DNA from: an uncultured Anaerobiospirillum sp.
Lineage (GTDB): Bacteria; Pseudomonadota; Gammaproteobacteria; Enterobacterales; Succinivibrionaceae
Direction of reading: 5' to 3'
DNA: 35,005 bases
Assembly (NCBI GenBank): GCA_944390115.1
Contig: CALXOW010000030.1
Location: 1 to 35,005, forward strand
Below, piece after piece: positions 13,732 through 22,558 of the stretch. The notes under the pieces were generated by a model, which saw only the letters and a list, made by a program, of their open reading frames with translations, was not told the origin of the DNA and did not search any database. Each line of letters begins with the position of its first letter. The stretch's first letter is position 1. A program made the translations under genes and the position numbers.

Positions 13732-15810
13732 CTACTTGCGGTTACGTGCGGCCTTGCGCTGCTTGCGGACTTCCTTGTTGTGCTTGCGGCGCGACTCCTT
13801 TTGCTTGAGCGCTCGGCGCTGTGCTAACTCAGCCCTTGCGGCCTCACGGTCGCGCAGCAAGGAGTCATCGATGGCCACTTGGTAGCGCCCATTAGGGTCC
13901 ACCACCCACTTCTGATTAGGATCATTCCATGCGTTGGCAGCCTGAGCCGATGGTGTGCTCTGAGCGTCAGCGGGAGCCTGAGGATCACCCTTGGTGCCTA
14001 CTGAAGCCTCACTGAGGACTGCGCTGTCAGCAGCGGCTTCAGCATCAGCGCCCAAAGCATCGTCCGAAGCAACAGTCTCGAGGTTAAGCTCGGTGGTAGC
14101 CGACGTCAGGTCGGTTGCGGTCGACAACAGCTCGGTAGTGACTGGCGTCTGCGCAGCTGCGTTCGACGTTGCTTGCTGCGGTGCAGCCGGAGCCTGAGGG
14201 TTAAACTCAGTGCCGTCTGGAGCCTCACTGAGGACTGCGCTGTCAGCAGCGGCTTCAGCATCAGCGCCCAAAGCATCGTCCGAAGCAACAGTCTCGAGGT
14301 TAAGCTCGGTGGTAGTCGGCGTCAGGTCGGCAGCGGTCGACGACAGCTCGGTAGTGACTGGCGTCTGCGCAGCTTCGTTCGACGTTACTTGCTGTGGGGC
14401 AGCCTGAGCCTGAGGGTTAAACTCAGTACCGTCTGGAGTCTTACTGAGGACTGCGCTTTCAGCTGCGGCTTCAGCATCAGCGTCCAAAGCATCGTTCGAA
14501 GCAGCAGCCTCGAGGTTAAGCTTGGAGGCGACTGGCTTCAGCTCAGTGGCAACTGGCGTCAGGTCGGTAGTGGTCGACGACAGCTCGGTAGTGACTGGTG
14601 TCTGTGCAGCAACGTTCGGAGTCGTTTGCTGAGGTGCGGCCTGAGTCTGCGGTGTGGCTTGAGCCTGCGGGGCTGCGCGCTTAGCCTGGGCGGCATTACG
14701 ATTAGCCTGGGCGGCATTACGCTTAGCGCTGGCATTCTTATCCGCACTCTGCTTTAACGCAACCTTCTTCAGCGTTGACTTCTTGGTCTTAGGGACGATC
14801 ATGAGCGCTTGCAGGCGCTTGCGCAGATCGCCACCGGCGGCCTCGAACTCCTTTGGATGAATCAGGAAATCAATGCCTGCCTCTTGAATCATATGCTGGC
14901 CCAGCTCAATGAGCGCAGCGATCAGATCTTTTGAGCTCAGCGTGAGCAGCCCTTTCACCATTTCCATGCAGTCGTGGAGCTTGCTCGATTGGCAGTCGCT
15001 CAAGATCCTGATGAGATCCTTGAGCACCAGACGAAATGGCTCAGGGAGCAAGGCGCAGCGCTCGCTTAAGGCGGCAATGCAGTCGTTGGCATCCTTGACC
15101 TTAGGGCGCGCTGGCACCTCACCCTCGTAGAGGGCAAGTTGAGCTTTTACCGGATCGGTCCAAGCCTCATTGGCTTCGGCAATGAAGTCCTGCCAAACCT
15201 GCAACTTATAGTTGTGCGCCAAGTCCAGAATGTGGCGCGGAGTCATGCGCTCTAAGAGAACGCGCGTGCGCTGATGATCCTCGCGGCCTAAGCCGTTAGG
15301 GGCCATAAAGTAGTTAAGCAGCTGATCGACATAGTCCTCGCGCTTAGCAGGCTTGAGAACTTCGACCTGCAAGGTCAAAAGCAAGGCCTCATCGCGCGTG
15401 GCAGGCTTGAACACAATGCGCGTGATCTTGCCCTGTTCGTCGGTGACTTCTTGGACGCGCTCTGAGCGCATGCACTTGACTAAGTAGTTGACTTGGCTGG
15501 CGGAGGATGGAACGAAGCTGAAGACCTTTTCGCGCTCAGCTTCAGTTGGCTGCGGGACGGCTTCGCGCCCGGCGCTTACCGGATAGTAACGAGCTGCGGC
15601 GCCATGGGTCGCGTGACCTTGGCACTTGAGCTTGTGGAGCTTACGGCGCATTGCCCGCGTTAAGGCCAGCTCATCAGTTGAGGCCAGCTCATTAGTTGAG
15701 GCAGGCTTCGTATCGATGCTGTCCTTAGGTGGTAAGTCGGTTGGCGCAAGTTCGGGCGCTTGCGCTGGGGTCGTGGCGCTCAGGGCGTCTGGGATCGGAT
15801 TGGGATTCAC
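13732..15810 (-). CDS. Unknown 692-residue repeat protein with basic C-terminal tail, last gene of the trb block
   Basis: I do not recognise this protein. Start GTG 15810 has AAGGAG 5 bases upstream. There is no signal peptide. Residues about 85-345 look helical and globular (DYVDQLLNYFMAPNGL, CMEMVKGLLTLSSKDL). Residues 350-400 are Ala/Gln/Lys/Arg rich. Then come three tandem repeats of 72-79 residues rich in Thr, Ala, Asp and Glu (VTTELSSTATDLT, DALGADAEAAADSAVLSEA). The end is strongly basic (RRKHNKEVRKQRKAARNRK). It follows trbL by 31 bases and is absent from the RP4 set. A basic C terminus is a feature of some type IV secretion substrates, so a secreted or apparatus-associated protein is a hypothesis only. 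Confidence 0.7.
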   Translation of the reverse strand: MNPNPIPDALSATTPAQAPELAPTDLPPKDSIDTKPASTNELASTDELALTRAMRRKLHKLKCQGHATHGAAARYYPVSAGREAVPQPTEAEREKVFSFVPSSASQVNYLVKCMRSERVQEVTDEQGKITRIVFKPATRDEALLLTLQVEVLKPAKREDYVDQLLNYFMAPNGLGREDHQRTRVLLERMTPRHILDLAHNYKLQVWQDFIAEANEAWTDPVKAQLALYEGEVPARPKVKDANDCIAALSERCALLPEPFRLVLKDLIRILSDCQSSKLHDCMEMVKGLLTLSSKDLIAALIELGQHMIQEAGIDFLIHPKEFEAAGGDLRKRLQALMIVPKTKKSTLKKVALKQSADKNASAKRNAAQANRNAAQAKRAAPQAQATPQTQAAPQQTTPNVAAQTPVTTELSSTTTDLTPVATELKPVASKLNLEAAASNDALDADAEAAAESAVLSKTPDGTEFNPQAQAAPQQVTSNEAAQTPVTTELSSTAADLTPTTTELNLETVASDDALGADAEAAADSAVLSEAPDGTEFNPQAPAAPQQATSNAAAQTPVTTELLSTATDLTSATTELNLETVASDDALGADAEAAADSAVLSEASVGTKGDPQAPADAQSTPSAQAANAWNDPNQKWVVDPNGRYQVAIDDSLLRDREAARAELAQRRALKQKESRRKHNKEVRKQRKAARNRK
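13975..14595 (-). repeat. Tandem 216-bp coding repeats in the 692-residue protein
   Basis: Units begin at 14595, 14358 and 14142 on the minus strand. The first is 237 bp (an extra 7 codons), the second 216 bp, and the third diverges at its end. The second and third are nearly identical over long stretches, including silent positions, indicating recent duplication. Confidence 0.85.
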
Positions 15811-15841
15811 ATCTTCTCCTTATGATTACGTTTGTTGTAAG

Positions 15842-16768
15842 TTAGGCTCTTAAGAAAGTGCGCAGGCTTGGGTAGAGGTTGGTCGAGTGGGTAGTGCAGG
15901 TGTTGCTGACTAGGCTTGCCACCATATTGGGCATGCTTACCGCCAGGCCCACAATCAAGAACATCACCGAGAGCAAGAGCCCCAAGTACTGCAAACTGAT
16001 GGTGGCATTGGCCTCATTGATCGCATTGAGATCGGTGAAGATGCCATTTAAGACGCGCGTACCAATGGTATAGATCAGGCACAAGGTAAAGAGCTTGAGA
16101 CCGTAGGCTAGGGTGTGAAAGAGGTAGTGCAGGGAAATGGAGCGGGTGAAGCCAAACACACCCAGTACCACCACTAAGACACCGCACACCGCATTGAAGT
16201 AGGCGTTGAGATAGGTCACGGCAAAGATGACGGTCAAAAGCGCCACCAAGCCGTGAATCAAGATAAAGCTGAGTAGAGCCATGAGCGAGGCGGTGCTGAT
16301 GCCTAGGTCGGGCTCGACTAAATTGCGCAGCAATTCGCTTTGCGCTAAAAAGTCTGAGATGACGAAGAGCTGGCTGACCCCATCAAATTTTTCGCCGCTG
16401 CCAGCGATGGGGTGGTCAAGTGCCAGGCTAATTAAGGAATTGACGATATCGGTCGAAATGGCCGGGCCATTGAAGATGAGAAAGTAGACCGCGCCCACCG
16501 TGAACATCAGGCGTACCATGTTGTAGCAAAAGAGCTTGATTTCTCCTTGGAGCAAGATGAGCTTGATGCCCGTGGTGACAAAGGCAAAGGATGCGAGGTA
16601 AAAGAGCAGGTCGCGGCAAAAGTTGATGACGCGCGTTTGAATCTGGGCAAATTCATAGCGATAGAGCTCAACCACGTAGTCCATAGTGAAGACCGGTTGC
16701 ACTTCCGCAGCCTGGGCGCTGGCCCAGCTTGCGGCCCAGCATAAGAGCAGAAAGATGACAGGACGCAT
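15842..16768 (-). CDS. trbL: TrbL, polytopic inner-membrane T4SS protein (VirB6 type)
   Basis: A 308-residue hydrophobic protein. ATG 16768 is preferred over the GTG three bases before it because GGAGG then lies 6 bases upstream. A cleavable-looking signal (IFLLLCWAASWASAQAAE) is followed by about six membrane helices, including LLFYLASFAFVTTGIKLILL and LGLLLSVMFLIVGLAVSMPN. The ending VASLVSNTCTT is like P-type TrbL. The family forms part of the inner-membrane channel of the type IV secretion complex. It directly follows trbJ with an 18-base gap, so the entry-exclusion gene trbK that sits here in RP4 is absent. Confidence 0.83.
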   Translation of the reverse strand: MRPVIFLLLCWAASWASAQAAEVQPVFTMDYVVELYRYEFAQIQTRVINFCRDLLFYLASFAFVTTGIKLILLQGEIKLFCYNMVRLMFTVGAVYFLIFNGPAISTDIVNSLISLALDHPIAGSGEKFDGVSQLFVISDFLAQSELLRNLVEPDLGISTASLMALLSFILIHGLVALLTVIFAVTYLNAYFNAVCGVLVVVLGVFGFTRSISLHYLFHTLAYGLKLFTLCLIYTIGTRVLNGIFTDLNAINEANATISLQYLGLLLSVMFLIVGLAVSMPNMVASLVSNTCTTHSTNLYPSLRTFLRA

Positions 16769-16786
16769 CACACACCTCCGTGATGG

Positions 16787-17569
16787 TTAGTAAGGCCAGC
16801 GATACTCAATTTCCGGTAAGAACGCAGGCAGCCCCCGCTGACGTACTGGGCTGGTTTTAAGCAGCGCTTCATCGCGCGCGGCACTGCTGCGCTTTTGGCT
16901 ATTGGCACGGGCGATTTCATGGCTTTGCAGCCGAGTCATCAGGGCTACTTGGGAATTGAGATCAACTAAGGATGAGGCCACGGAGCCGTTGATCTTGCTT
17001 AAGGCATCCAAGGTCCCGGCGGCGCTGGTGGAGTCTTGGCTTTCGCGACTTAAGCTTTGCAGTTCCTGCACTTGGTGCTCAAGGCGCGCACTCATGGCTT
17101 CAGCATGGCGATAGGCCGTAAGGGCTTGCTCGATCGCTTCGTCATCGAGCTTTTTGACTACTTGGGCAAAGGTGCAGCGCGTACCGGAGTTAAAGCACTC
17201 CTCCCAAGCGTTAGCCTTATAAAAGGATGAGAGGTATTGCCCCACTGAACCAAATTCCTCCCACGCGGACTTGGTGGCATGCAAGAGCACCAGGGAATCC
17301 TCTTGGAGCGCGTTGATTTGCTCCCAGGTGCCCTTAAAGTCCATGGCATAGTTCTGATCCATCAGGTTCTGAGTGCCTTGGGCGATGTCGTTACCGACAT
17401 TAAGCGAGCTTAATTGGTCGGCTTGGGCTAAGTTGTCACGGGCCCATTGATCGAGATACAAGATGCGGTGCAGGATGTTCTCGGTCAAGGCAGCCGCATC
17501 AAAGACCGGGAAGGCAGCGCCCGGCAGGGCCAGGGCGCACAGTAGCAGCGCTAAACACAGACGCTTCAT
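16787..17569 (-). CDS. trbJ: TrbJ, periplasmic pilus-assembly protein (VirB5 type)
   Basis: A 260-residue protein with signal peptide MKRLCLALLLCALALPGAAF (about residues 1-19). The body is mostly helical, with coiled-coil stretches (LEHQVQELQSLSRESQD) and the two-Cys segment WEECFNSGTRCTF. It opens after the signal as FPVFDAAALTENILH, close to the usual P-type TrbJ beginning (VFDPANFAQN-like). VirB5/TrbJ proteins reside in the periplasm and at the pilus tip. AGGAG precedes the ATG. The gene lies between the 443-residue unknown gene and trbL. The length is near the family norm. Confidence 0.82.
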   Translation of the reverse strand: MKRLCLALLLCALALPGAAFPVFDAAALTENILHRILYLDQWARDNLAQADQLSSLNVGNDIAQGTQNLMDQNYAMDFKGTWEQINALQEDSLVLLHATKSAWEEFGSVGQYLSSFYKANAWEECFNSGTRCTFAQVVKKLDDEAIEQALTAYRHAEAMSARLEHQVQELQSLSRESQDSTSAAGTLDALSKINGSVASSLVDLNSQVALMTRLQSHEIARANSQKRSSAARDEALLKTSPVRQRGLPAFLPEIEYRWPY

Positions 17570-17584
17570 GAAGTACTCCTTAGG

Positions 17585-18916
17585 TTAAATGTCAAGTACG
17601 GCCTCGTCCCAGCTGCGCAGCTTGTAGGTGAACGGCGTATTGCGCAGCAGGGCGTCGTGACAATCTTGGGCGTGGACGTAGCTCGAGAGCGCCAATAAGT
17701 CCAAGACGGTGTTAGGCACCAAGGCCCCCAAAATGCGCTTGCTGCAGGATTTATTGTTCTCAGGGGTATCGCGCGCGGTGAGCTCAGGGTAGGCGCTCAC
17801 GACATTAAAGCCGTATTGCTTCAGGGCCACGGTGGTACGTAGCACGCTGTGCGCAATAATGCTTTCGGGGTGGCGCAGGGCGTAGACCGCCATGCACATG
17901 TCGTAACACTGCAGCACCAGGCGCCGCTGGATCAGGACGCTACTCCAAGCGCGATCGGCGTTGATCGGCCAGAGCTTGGGGCCCTTGAGCTCGAGCGCTC
18001 TTTTCAGCTGCGCTAAGTGCTGGGAGAAAGGCTCAAGCTCAGTCTCAATCACGTCTGGGATCTGATAGTGCAGCAGGGTGTAATTGCTCAGGCGGCTGAA
18101 GCGGTTAACTCCGGTGACGATGGGCTGCGGTAATTCATTGACGTCAATGAAATTAAGGCAGTGCTCCAGGCGCAGGTAGGTGGAGCTTAAGGCCTTGAGC
18201 TGAACCCGCACGAGCGGCGAGGTCAGAAGAGGTCCTGAGTGCTGCGTTTCAGCGGCCTTAAGTAAAGGCAGGCCTAAGCAGGCATGCAGCGCCCATGGGG
18301 CTTCATGGGGCTGGCCTAAGGCGCGCGGGCTGTTCTGATGCCCCCGACTTTTGCGCTTTAAGCCTTGCTGCCATTGCAAGTGAGCCAAGATGAGCAAATG
18401 CGCGGCTGGATTGCGCTGGAGGCAGGCGTGTACCTCTGGGCCAAACTGATCGAGCCAATTGCTGGCAACTTTGCCTAACTGGGCTTGGTACAGCTTAACC
18501 TGCTGGGTGCACTCCTGCAGAAAGTCAAAGTCAGGACAAGGTGGCTGGGCAAAGAGCACGTGGGCCTGGGCGCGCACAAAGGCGGCGGCCTTGATGTAGA
18601 AATCGATGTAGTTAGGGTACATCTTATACTCTGGGGCTAGGCCCGCCACCAGAGCCAAGGCTGGGCGCACCCCCGCCAGCGGATCATAGCTGCGGTAGCT
18701 GCGCGGATAGAGCTCTAAGAGCAGCTTAAGGGGTACGCCGCTGGGGGTGTGCAATTGCCAAGGCTGAGCCGGGCTGGCAGGCGTGCTCGGGAGCGCTGGA
18801 GCCTCAGTAGGCTGAGGTGCTACCTGTGCCTTAATCAGCGGTAGGGTGGTGTTAAGGCGCAGGGGCTCAGGTAGGAGCGCAGGGGCGGGCGCAAGCGGAG
18901 TCTCAATAGCTAACAT
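17585..18916 (-). CDS. Unknown 443-residue protein inserted between trbI and trbJ
   Basis: Not recognised. AGGAGG lies 5 bases before the ATG and the gene fits the operon spacing (9 bases after trbI, 15 before trbJ), so it is clearly translated. Residues 1-50 are Pro/Ala rich (ALLPEPLRLNTTLPLIKAQV). The rest looks helical and soluble, with a conserved-looking core (LEHCLNFIDVNELPQPI, WSSVLIQRRLVLQCYDMCMA). There is no signal peptide, membrane helix or nucleotide-binding motif, so a cytosolic location is likely. RP4 has no gene at this point in trbI-trbJ. It may be an apparatus accessory, a chaperone or a substrate; the sequence does not tell which. Confidence 0.7.
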   Translation of the reverse strand: MLAIETPLAPAPALLPEPLRLNTTLPLIKAQVAPQPTEAPALPSTPASPAQPWQLHTPSGVPLKLLLELYPRSYRSYDPLAGVRPALALVAGLAPEYKMYPNYIDFYIKAAAFVRAQAHVLFAQPPCPDFDFLQECTQQVKLYQAQLGKVASNWLDQFGPEVHACLQRNPAAHLLILAHLQWQQGLKRKSRGHQNSPRALGQPHEAPWALHACLGLPLLKAAETQHSGPLLTSPLVRVQLKALSSTYLRLEHCLNFIDVNELPQPIVTGVNRFSRLSNYTLLHYQIPDVIETELEPFSQHLAQLKRALELKGPKLWPINADRAWSSVLIQRRLVLQCYDMCMAVYALRHPESIIAHSVLRTTVALKQYGFNVVSAYPELTARDTPENNKSCSKRILGALVPNTVLDLLALSSYVHAQDCHDALLRNTPFTYKLRSWDEAVLDI

Positions 18917-18925
18917 AGGAACCTC

Positions 18926-20215
18926 CTAAAAACCGAAGTTCGGTTGTTGCTCGTAGTCGTAACCGCGATACGGGCCATCAAAGTAGATGTCTTGGGTTAA
19001 GGTGACGTTGAAGAGAAAGCCGGGGGCTACCGTCAGGGTCGGGGACACGCTCAAATTGCGTTCAATCACCGTGGTGATCACCCGCCCTAAGGACTGGCCC
19101 ATGCCTTGGCTTAAGGCGCCGTTTAAGGTGAGGCGTCCTTCTTCGTCGTAGGCGTCGTTATCAACCGCCAAGGACACACCAGCCGTGACGCCGCCTAGGA
19201 GCACGGCGTTACTAAAGAGGCGCCACATGTGGTTGTCGACTTCAGCGGAAAATCCAGCAAAGCCATCGAGGCTGGCACCGGGCATAGAGCCTAATGACAG
19301 GGCCTTACCGTCAGGGAAAATGACGCGGTTAAAGCCCAGCATGACGCGCTCTTGGCCCATCAGCGGGGCCGAAGCATATTGGCCGATGATCTTGGAGCCC
19401 TTAGGAATGAGCACATGGCGCCCATAGGGGGTATCAAAGACATCGCTCGTGACCTGGGCCTGGACTTGACCGGGCAGATCGGAGTTGACACCGCTTAGCA
19501 AGACACAAGGAATGAGCACGCCTTGGCGCAGTAAGTAAGGGGAGAGGACGCTCTCGACCTTTTCCTTGAGCAAGGTAGCCCCACCCTTTAAGCGCTCATA
19601 GGCGGCCAAAGTCTTAGGGTTGCCGGTACTGCCGCCCGCCAGGTTCTTAAGCTTAGTGACCCCATCTTGAGCTAAAGCAGATTGCAGCGTAGTGCGCTCG
19701 GAAGCCTCAACCTGGGTGGTCGCACTGCCCTGAGGAATGGCCGCCAGGGCTTGTGGGGCAGCCGTGTCGACAGCGGTGCTGGCCTTTAAGGCAGCCACTA
19801 AGGCTTGGGCGCGACTTTGCGCTAAGGCATCTTGAGCGGCCTCAAGGGGTGACACCTTCTCAGGCTCTGGCGCAGGCTTAGCTTCAGTGAGCTCTTGGTA
19901 GCGCTCATAGTCAGCCCGAAAATCTGAACTGCGCTCTGGAGGCTCAGCGAGCTCCTCGAGCTCATAGACTAGGGGCTGGTACTTTTCTTCCTCAGCCCCG
20001 GCGCGCTCGAGGCGAGCGACCGCCAGCATCGGGCGCATGGCGTCGAGGCTTAACGGCTCGCTTGTTGCCGTGCCTTGCGCCTCATAGGCGGCTTGGCGTT
20101 GCATCATCACGGTGATGCCGACCACCAACAAGGCTAAAAGCACGCCCAAGACCAAGATTAGGACCAAACGCCCCCGAACACGTCCGGAGCGTACCACTTG
20201 ATTGACTCGTTCCAT
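18926..20215 (-). CDS. trbI: TrbI, envelope-spanning T4SS scaffold (VirB10 type)
   Basis: A 429-residue protein. One membrane helix near the N terminus (LVLILVLGVLLALLVVGITV, about 17-37) is followed by a proline/acidic periplasmic linker and the conserved VirB10/TrbI beta-barrel domain: LIPCVLLSGVNSDLPGQVQA, DVFDTPYGRHVLIPKGSKII, FNRVIFPDGKALSLG and VAPGFLFNVTLTQDIYF. TrbI couples inner and outer membrane parts of the channel. The start codon follows the trbH-like stop by 2 bases with GGAGG 7 bases upstream, so the two genes are probably translationally coupled. Length and domain order are normal for P-type TrbI. Confidence 0.93.
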   Translation of the reverse strand: MERVNQVVRSGRVRGRLVLILVLGVLLALLVVGITVMMQRQAAYEAQGTATSEPLSLDAMRPMLAVARLERAGAEEEKYQPLVYELEELAEPPERSSDFRADYERYQELTEAKPAPEPEKVSPLEAAQDALAQSRAQALVAALKASTAVDTAAPQALAAIPQGSATTQVEASERTTLQSALAQDGVTKLKNLAGGSTGNPKTLAAYERLKGGATLLKEKVESVLSPYLLRQGVLIPCVLLSGVNSDLPGQVQAQVTSDVFDTPYGRHVLIPKGSKIIGQYASAPLMGQERVMLGFNRVIFPDGKALSLGSMPGASLDGFAGFSAEVDNHMWRLFSNAVLLGGVTAGVSLAVDNDAYDEEGRLTLNGALSQGMGQSLGRVITTVIERNLSVSPTLTVAPGFLFNVTLTQDIYFDGPYRGYDYEQQPNFGF

Positions 20216-20217
20216 CG

Positions 20218-21528
20218 TTAGTCCTCCGTAGGCTTAAACGGACCGCTGGCAAAGACCGCGCTGGTGCTGCCGCCGTCGTTACCTGGACGCGGCTGCGTGG
20301 TCTGAGGCTCACTTAAGGCCCCCAGTACGCGCTGGGAGCTGGAGCTTAGGACGCGAGCGGCATTTAAGGCAGTAGGCAGCTTGTTCTCACCTGAGCCCAG
20401 GTTGCGCATACTGGTAGCAGCGTTGGTTGCAGCCCCTTGAATCGTGTTCAATGTGGACCCAGTATTAGGGCTGACGCTACCTAAGGTCGCGCCCAGGGTG
20501 CCTTGGAGCTGGGAACTACCCAGTGAGCCTTGGGGCGCCATCCGCTGGAGATTGATAAAGGCAGCATCGGCGCGGCGCAGAGCTTCAGCTTGGAGCTTGC
20601 GGCGCTCACTTTCACTCGGGACGTCTAACTCTTGGGTGCGCTGATTCATGGCCTGAGTGAGCGCACCGTGCGCGGCGGCCTTGCCTTGTGGGGCAGGCGT
20701 ACCTTGTGGTGCGGGCGCTCGGTGAGCGGTAGTTGGAGCAGCCTTGGTTGTGCTGGTCTTAGGTGCCGTACTTTGAGGTGCAGCGTTCTTGGTCGCAGCG
20801 GCCTTGGTCGGGGCGACCTTGTTCGCGGTCAAGATCGCGATCGTCTTGCCCTTGGGGGTAGGTTCGTACTTAGGCTTAGGGCTTGCCTTGGTCTTAGAGT
20901 TCGACTTGGGCTGGGCACGGGTCACCTTATTTTGCTTAGTGCGGGTCTGAGCGGAAGTTGGGACTTGCTCCAGGGCATCTGGGCTTAAGGCGTGCGGAGT
21001 CAGGGACTGCTTTTGGAGCAGGCTTAAGTCATAGAGCGGGGCACGGCTTGCTTGGATGCTCAAGGCACTAAGCGGGGTTAAGCTCGTGCGCTCATAGAGG
21101 CGCTGGAGCGTCAGCTCCGGGGTCTTGAGCTCGACCAAGACGTAGGCGGCGTCATCAGGACTTAACATCGTGGTGGTGATGTAGGTCGGATTGAGTCCCT
21201 GGCAGTGGGCACTGCTGGTGCAGCTGCTGGCACCGCTGTGGCGTAACGCTGCGCTCAGGGCTGCAAGCTCGGGACTAAAGCCGGAGATGGCGGCACTGTC
21301 GTCAGGCTCTTGGTGCGCTTGCACTTTGGCATAGTCCTCGGGACTTAAGGGCAAGAAGGTGGTGGTGCCTAAGGCGTAGTAGGAGCCTACGACCGGCATC
21401 AGATCTTGGTAGATGGGGTCGAGAGCGATTTGAGGGGCCTCAGGCTTGGGGCTTAACATCGCCTCTAGCGACTGACAGCCGGTTAGGCTTGCCACAAACA
21501 GGACGGTGGCTAACAGTAGAGTGCGCAT
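20218..21528 (-). CDS. trbH: TrbH-like outer-membrane lipoprotein with long basic linker
   Basis: A 436-residue protein with a lipoprotein signal: hydrophobic run and lipobox SLTGC, lipidated Cys18. It occupies the trbH position between trbG and trbI. Residues 25-170 appear folded (DDAAYVLVELKTPELTLQRL). Residues about 185-300 are a low-complexity linker rich in Lys, Ala, Pro and Thr (KSNSKTKASPKPKYEPTPKG). The tail is Gly/Ser/Asn rich. RP4 TrbH is much shorter (about 160 residues), so assignment rests on position and lipobox rather than clear similarity. A VirB7-like role in the outer-membrane core is inferred. AGGAGG precedes the ATG. Confidence 0.6.
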   Translation of the reverse strand: MRTLLLATVLFVASLTGCQSLEAMLSPKPEAPQIALDPIYQDLMPVVGSYYALGTTTFLPLSPEDYAKVQAHQEPDDSAAISGFSPELAALSAALRHSGASSCTSSAHCQGLNPTYITTTMLSPDDAAYVLVELKTPELTLQRLYERTSLTPLSALSIQASRAPLYDLSLLQKQSLTPHALSPDALEQVPTSAQTRTKQNKVTRAQPKSNSKTKASPKPKYEPTPKGKTIAILTANKVAPTKAAATKNAAPQSTAPKTSTTKAAPTTAHRAPAPQGTPAPQGKAAAHGALTQAMNQRTQELDVPSESERRKLQAEALRRADAAFINLQRMAPQGSLGSSQLQGTLGATLGSVSPNTGSTLNTIQGAATNAATSMRNLGSGENKLPTALNAARVLSSSSQRVLGALSEPQTTQPRPGNDGGSTSAVFASGPFKPTED

Positions 21529-21539
21529 AGAACCTCCTC

Positions 21540-22508
21540 TTAGTGTTCTTGAGCCATGAGTTCGATATCGGCGCGTAAGGCCGAGCGATCGGCGCTGCTA
21601 CCTAAGAGCAGGCGCAGGTGCGTAGGTAGGCCGTCAATGACAAAGCTGGTACCGACCACGCGGTAGTTGATAAGACCCATGCCGCTATCGGACCCAGAAC
21701 CCATGGCATTGCCGCCTTCGTTGACCATGACGAGGGCCGGGAGGCGCGCGCCGGTGGCCATGAGCTTGGTTGGCATCTGGATAAAGGTCTGGCGCCCGTC
21801 ATTGAAGACGCGCAGCGGATAGAGCGCCTCGTCGCCCGAGAGCTCATAGTTGAAGTTGAGCTGCTCGAGGAGCATAGAGCCACCGGCCTGACCGGTTTGC
21901 GGGGCACCGGCAAAGGCGCGGGCTTGCTGGGCGCGGCTGAGCTCAGCCTTGAGGCTGTGGTAGCGCTCTAACGTGGCCTCGGGATAGATAAAGGACACCT
22001 GGGGCATGAACTCGGCGGCGGTCGACTTAAGATCCAGGTAGTAGGTGCGCTTGTCGGTGTAGATGCGCAGATTGGTATTAAGGCCGATGTCGGTCGGCTT
22101 TAAAGCGATATGCTCGACAATCGCGCCTTCGTGCCCACTGACCGAACGCTCGATGAGCCAGCGCGCGCCATCGCCGATCTTGAGGTCCAGCACGTTTTCG
22201 CCTGGCTCCATGGCGATGTCGCACACGTGCAAGAGGGAGCACACCACCATAGGGCGCGAGGCGCCGTAGATAAAGCGCACTTCGTTCGGGCCGGTGATCA
22301 CTGGCTTGGTGCTGGCTCCCTTAGCGCCCCGTTGATTGCTTTGCTCTAAGGCCTTAAGCACGGCGCGCTCTTGGGGCGTGAGCACTTGGCGTGCGGCTTG
22401 GTCCGGACTTAAGGCCAGCAGTTGCTCTAAGGCCGCATCGGCCTGGGCGCTGGGTCCTAGTTGCGCCAGGAGCAGCGCGGTCGCGAGGGTACAGATAGTA
22501 CGGTTCAT
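21540..22508 (-). CDS. trbG: TrbG, outer-membrane core T4SS protein (VirB9 type)
   Basis: A 322-residue protein with a signal peptide (ICTLATALLLAQLGPSAQADA, cleavage near 23-24). The VirB9/CagX domain follows: VRFIYGASRPMVVCSLLHVC, LQ-like segment ENVLDLKIGDGARWLIE, LRIYTDKRTYYLDLKS and the C-terminal stretch ALYPLRVFNDGRQTFIQMP, GLPTHLRLLLG. With TrbI and TrbH it would build the outer-membrane ring. The start has AGGAG about 11 bases upstream. Length and domain order are as expected for P-type TrbG (about 300-330). Confidence 0.92.
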   Translation of the reverse strand: MNRTICTLATALLLAQLGPSAQADAALEQLLALSPDQAARQVLTPQERAVLKALEQSNQRGAKGASTKPVITGPNEVRFIYGASRPMVVCSLLHVCDIAMEPGENVLDLKIGDGARWLIERSVSGHEGAIVEHIALKPTDIGLNTNLRIYTDKRTYYLDLKSTAAEFMPQVSFIYPEATLERYHSLKAELSRAQQARAFAGAPQTGQAGGSMLLEQLNFNYELSGDEALYPLRVFNDGRQTFIQMPTKLMATGARLPALVMVNEGGNAMGSGSDSGMGLINYRVVGTSFVIDGLPTHLRLLLGSSADRSALRADIELMAQEH

Positions 22509-22558
22509 AGTAAGAAAATCTCCTCTAGAAAGGCGCGGCGGGCGCGCCTTAATGGGGC

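Noticed and set aside
14173-14757. Long plus-strand frame (194 codons) opposite the repeat protein
   Set aside because: It mirrors the low-complexity repeats in the antisense frame and shares their period; there is no SD.
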